8,226 bases of DNA, from the NCBI GenBank assembly GCA_030446945.1, contig JAUJMI010000067.1:1-8226 (forward strand), in the 5' to 3' direction. Every line of letters begins with the position of its first letter. Positions within the stretch are counted from its first letter, which is position 1. The position numbers were made by a program, and so were the translations under genes. The notes under the pieces were generated by a model that worked only from the letters and a program-made list of their open reading frames with translations, was not told the DNA's origin and did not search any database. Below are positions 6,667-8,226 of this stretch, one piece after another. This stretch comes from Longimicrobium sp. GTDB lineage: Bacteria > Gemmatimonadota > Gemmatimonadetes > Longimicrobiales > Longimicrobiaceae.

Positions 6667-6912
6667 GAAAGGGGCCCACGGACTCTCGGCAGCACCGCCT
6701 TCCAGGAGCGAATGAATTCGCCCCTGGAACCACGCAAAGTCCGCCTGCGCGGAGTGGCACCACAAGACGGCCCGTAGGGGCGGGATTTATCGCGCCCGTG
6801 CCGCGGGAATGCACCGCAACCGGGGCACCCCGAGCCGGCTTCAGCCGCCTTCCCGAACTTCCAGCCGGGGGATTCATCCCCCGGTGTTCAGCGGCGGGGC
6901 GGACCCCATGAG
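6663..6912. repeat. multi-hairpin repeat inserted between BatA-type and DUF4175 genes, flanked by ATGAG
   Basis: The insert, about 6668-6907, is flanked by ATGAG at 6663-6667 and 6908-6912, a likely 5-bp target duplication. Its outer ends form a weak inverted repeat, GGGGCCCAC versus GGGGTCCGC read inward from the right. Three strong hairpins share an AT-rich centre. 6702-6727 is an 11-bp stem with one mismatch around GAAT-GA-ATTC. 6778-6797 is a 9-bp stem with one mismatch around GAT-TT-ATC. 6865-6884 is a perfect 9-bp stem around GAT-TC-ATC. A smaller TCCGC-CTGC-GCGGA stem lies at 6740-6753. An 82-codon frame runs from the ATG at 6663 to the TGA at 6909-6911, but it consists of the repeat itself. 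It carries no transposase and is probably a dispersed non-autonomous or REP-like element. Confidence 0.6.
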
Positions 6913-8226
6913 CACCCGCCTCCTCCCGCCCGCCCCGAGCCCGGCCGCGGAGCGCCTCCTCGCCCGCGTGCGCGTCGCGTGGCGACGTTCGGTGCTCCTG
7001 CGCGTGCTGGTCCTGGCGCCGGCGCTGTTCGCGGCGGCGGCGGTGCTGCTCGTGGCGGTGGATCTGGCGATGCCGCTGCGGGCCGCCGCGCGCGAGGTGC
7101 TGCGCTGGCTTCCGCTCGCGCTGGCGGCGGGGGCGCTGGGGTGGGCCGGGTGGCGCGTAGCGCGGCCTCCTTCCGCGGCGCGTCTGGCGCTGCTGGCGGA
7201 GGAGCGCGTCCCCACGCTCGGCAACCGCCTGGCGACGGCGCTGGAGATGGAGGGCACTCCCGACGGCCCCGTACGCCGCGCGTTCCTGGTAGACGCGGAG
7301 CGGCACCTCGCCGCCGCACATCTGCGCGGCGTGGCCCCAGCGCGCGTGCGGGTGCCCGCGATCGTGCTCGGAGGTTCGCTGGCGCTCGCGGCGATGTTCG
7401 CGCTGCTGCTGCCGAGCGCCGCCGCGGAGGCGTGGGAGCGCTGGACTCGCCCGAGCGATGCGTATGAGACGCGCTGGCGCGAGGTGCGCGCGCAGGCGCT
7501 CCCTCGCTCCGCGCGGGCGCCGATCCCGCCCTTCGACGAGCTGCGCTGGCGCATCGAGCCGCCCGCGTACTCGAATCTCCCCGCCGCCACCGGCCGCGGC
7601 GACGACGTGCTGGCCGCGCTCCCCGGGAGCCGCATCCGCCTCTGGAGCCGCTTCGCCGAGCGGTGGAGCGGCGTCGCGGCGGCCCGGATCGGCGGAGGGC
7701 AGCTCCCGGTGAGGCGCCGCGGGGGCGAGTGGATCGTGGAGTGGACGCAGACCCCCGCGGAGCGAGGCGTGTCGCTCGAGGCGCGCGCCAACGGCGAAGT
7801 GGTCGCACGCCGCGTGCTTCCCGTCACCGTGCTCCCGGACAATGCGCCGGATGTCGCGCTGACGCAGCCCGAGACGGACCTGGTGCTCGCCTCGGGCACC
7901 GGCCGCGTCGCGATCCGGGCGACGGCGGCGGATGACTACGGAGTCGGCGACTTCATCCTCACCTGGAGCCGCACGCGGGGGGGCGGGGAGAGTTTCGAGT
8001 ACGTGGACGGCCAGTGGGCCTTCGCGCGCGTGTCGCGCACGGGGAAGACGGCGGCCGGGCTGCTCGACCTGGATCTCGCCGCCCTGCAGCTCCAGCCCGG
8101 AGACGTCATCCACATTCGGGCCGTGGCGCGCGACCGCAACACCGTCACCGGCCCCGGCGAGAGCGTGTCGCGGACGCGCGTGATCCGTGTCGCGCGCCCG
8201 GAGGAGATGGACGAGGTCAACACCGA
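6908..8226 (+). CDS. DUF4175-type membrane protein, N-terminal part (3' truncated by window edge)
   Basis: The frame is open from the ATG at 6908 to the end of the window (439 complete codons, no stop). Membrane segments are predicted at about 28-52, 65-84 and 149-170. Between them LLAEERVPTLGNRLATALEM (95-114) is the conserved cytoplasmic block. After the third segment the chain should be periplasmic. It carries RIEPPAYSNLP (215-225) and ATAADDYGVGDF (338-349), both typical of DUF4175-type proteins, in beta-rich domains; the stretch EEMDEVNT at the edge suggests the start of the charged, coiled-coil-prone part of the family. Family members are usually longer than 800 residues, so roughly half is missing. 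Its function is not established. The gene is in the same cluster as MoxR, DUF58 and BatA, and probably belongs to the same envelope complex. The start is supported by GGCGGA upstream and by the apparent ancestral ATGA overlap with the preceding gene. Confidence 0.85.
   Translation, partial: MSTRLLPPAPSPAAERLLARVRVAWRRSVLLRVLVLAPALFAAAAVLLVAVDLAMPLRAAAREVLRWLPLALAAGALGWAGWRVARPPSAARLALLAEERVPTLGNRLATALEMEGTPDGPVRRAFLVDAERHLAAAHLRGVAPARVRVPAIVLGGSLALAAMFALLLPSAAAEAWERWTRPSDAYETRWREVRAQALPRSARAPIPPFDELRWRIEPPAYSNLPAATGRGDDVLAALPGSRIRLWSRFAERWSGVAAARIGGGQLPVRRRGGEWIVEWTQTPAERGVSLEARANGEVVARRVLPVTVLPDNAPDVALTQPETDLVLASGTGRVAIRATAADDYGVGDFILTWSRTRGGGESFEYVDGQWAFARVSRTGKTAAGLLDLDLAALQLQPGDVIHIRAVARDRNTVTGPGESVSRTRVIRVARPEEMDEVNT

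Noticed and set aside
6663..6911. 82-codon frame as a real small protein gene
   Set aside because: Its sequence is made of the hairpins of the inserted repeat and has no domain; it is kept only as a possible translated coupling segment.
5813..8113. 766-codon open frame on the minus strand across the BatA-type and DUF4175 genes
   Set aside because: It is antisense to two well-supported genes, has a low-complexity Arg/Ala/Pro-rich product with no recognisable domain, and such long shadow frames are expected at this GC content.
1..8226. tRNA, rRNA, CRISPR array, transposase or phage genes
   Set aside because: None could be recognised by reading both strands; the repeats present are not regularly spaced and no mobile-element protein is encoded.

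Overview
The window is very GC-rich, and codon third positions are almost all G or C. The gene content suggests an environmental, non-pathogenic bacterium with a Gemmatimonadota-like (perhaps Longimicrobium-type) genome. Three things point that way: the moxR-DUF58-BatA-DUF4175 cluster, hairpin-rich intergenic repeats, and genes that often lack a strong Shine-Dalgarno. The taxonomic call is inference from style; no rRNA or other marker gene is present.

Left part (1-3000). The C-terminal portion of an alpha/beta hydrolase reads in from the left edge on the + strand. It ends at a long bidirectional hairpin terminator. Three genes on the - strand converge on it. In transcription order they are a lipoprotein metallophosphoesterase (2078-2944), a biliverdin-producing heme oxygenase with a probable TTG start (1396-2004), and a single-domain CheY-like response regulator (720-1103) with its own candidate promoter. 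Heme oxygenase next to a lone receiver is reminiscent of bacteriophytochrome loci, but no phytochrome is present here.

Right part (3000-8226). After a 162-bp divergent promoter region, a + strand cluster runs off the right edge: a MoxR-type AAA+ ATPase, a DUF58 protein with a vWA-like fold, a membrane-anchored BatA-type protein, and a DUF4175-type membrane protein (3' truncated). This is the layout of the Bat/MoxR-vWA group. There a MoxR ATPase is thought to act as a chaperone or remodelling factor on partner vWA proteins at the cytoplasmic membrane or in the periplasm. The BatA-type protein has lost both serines of its MIDAS motif, so it is probably a structural rather than a metal-binding vWA member.

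Two different hairpin-rich repeats interrupt this cluster. One is a 240-bp MITE-like element with 13-bp perfect terminal inverted repeats, between moxR and DUF58; its left end supplies the last base of the moxR stop codon. The other is a roughly 240-bp multi-hairpin element between the BatA-type and DUF4175 genes. It is flanked by ATGAG on both sides and looks inserted exactly into an ancestral ATGA stop/start overlap. These two insertions, with the degenerate vWA domain, are the most interesting points in the window. No tRNA, rRNA, CRISPR array, transposase or prophage gene was seen.
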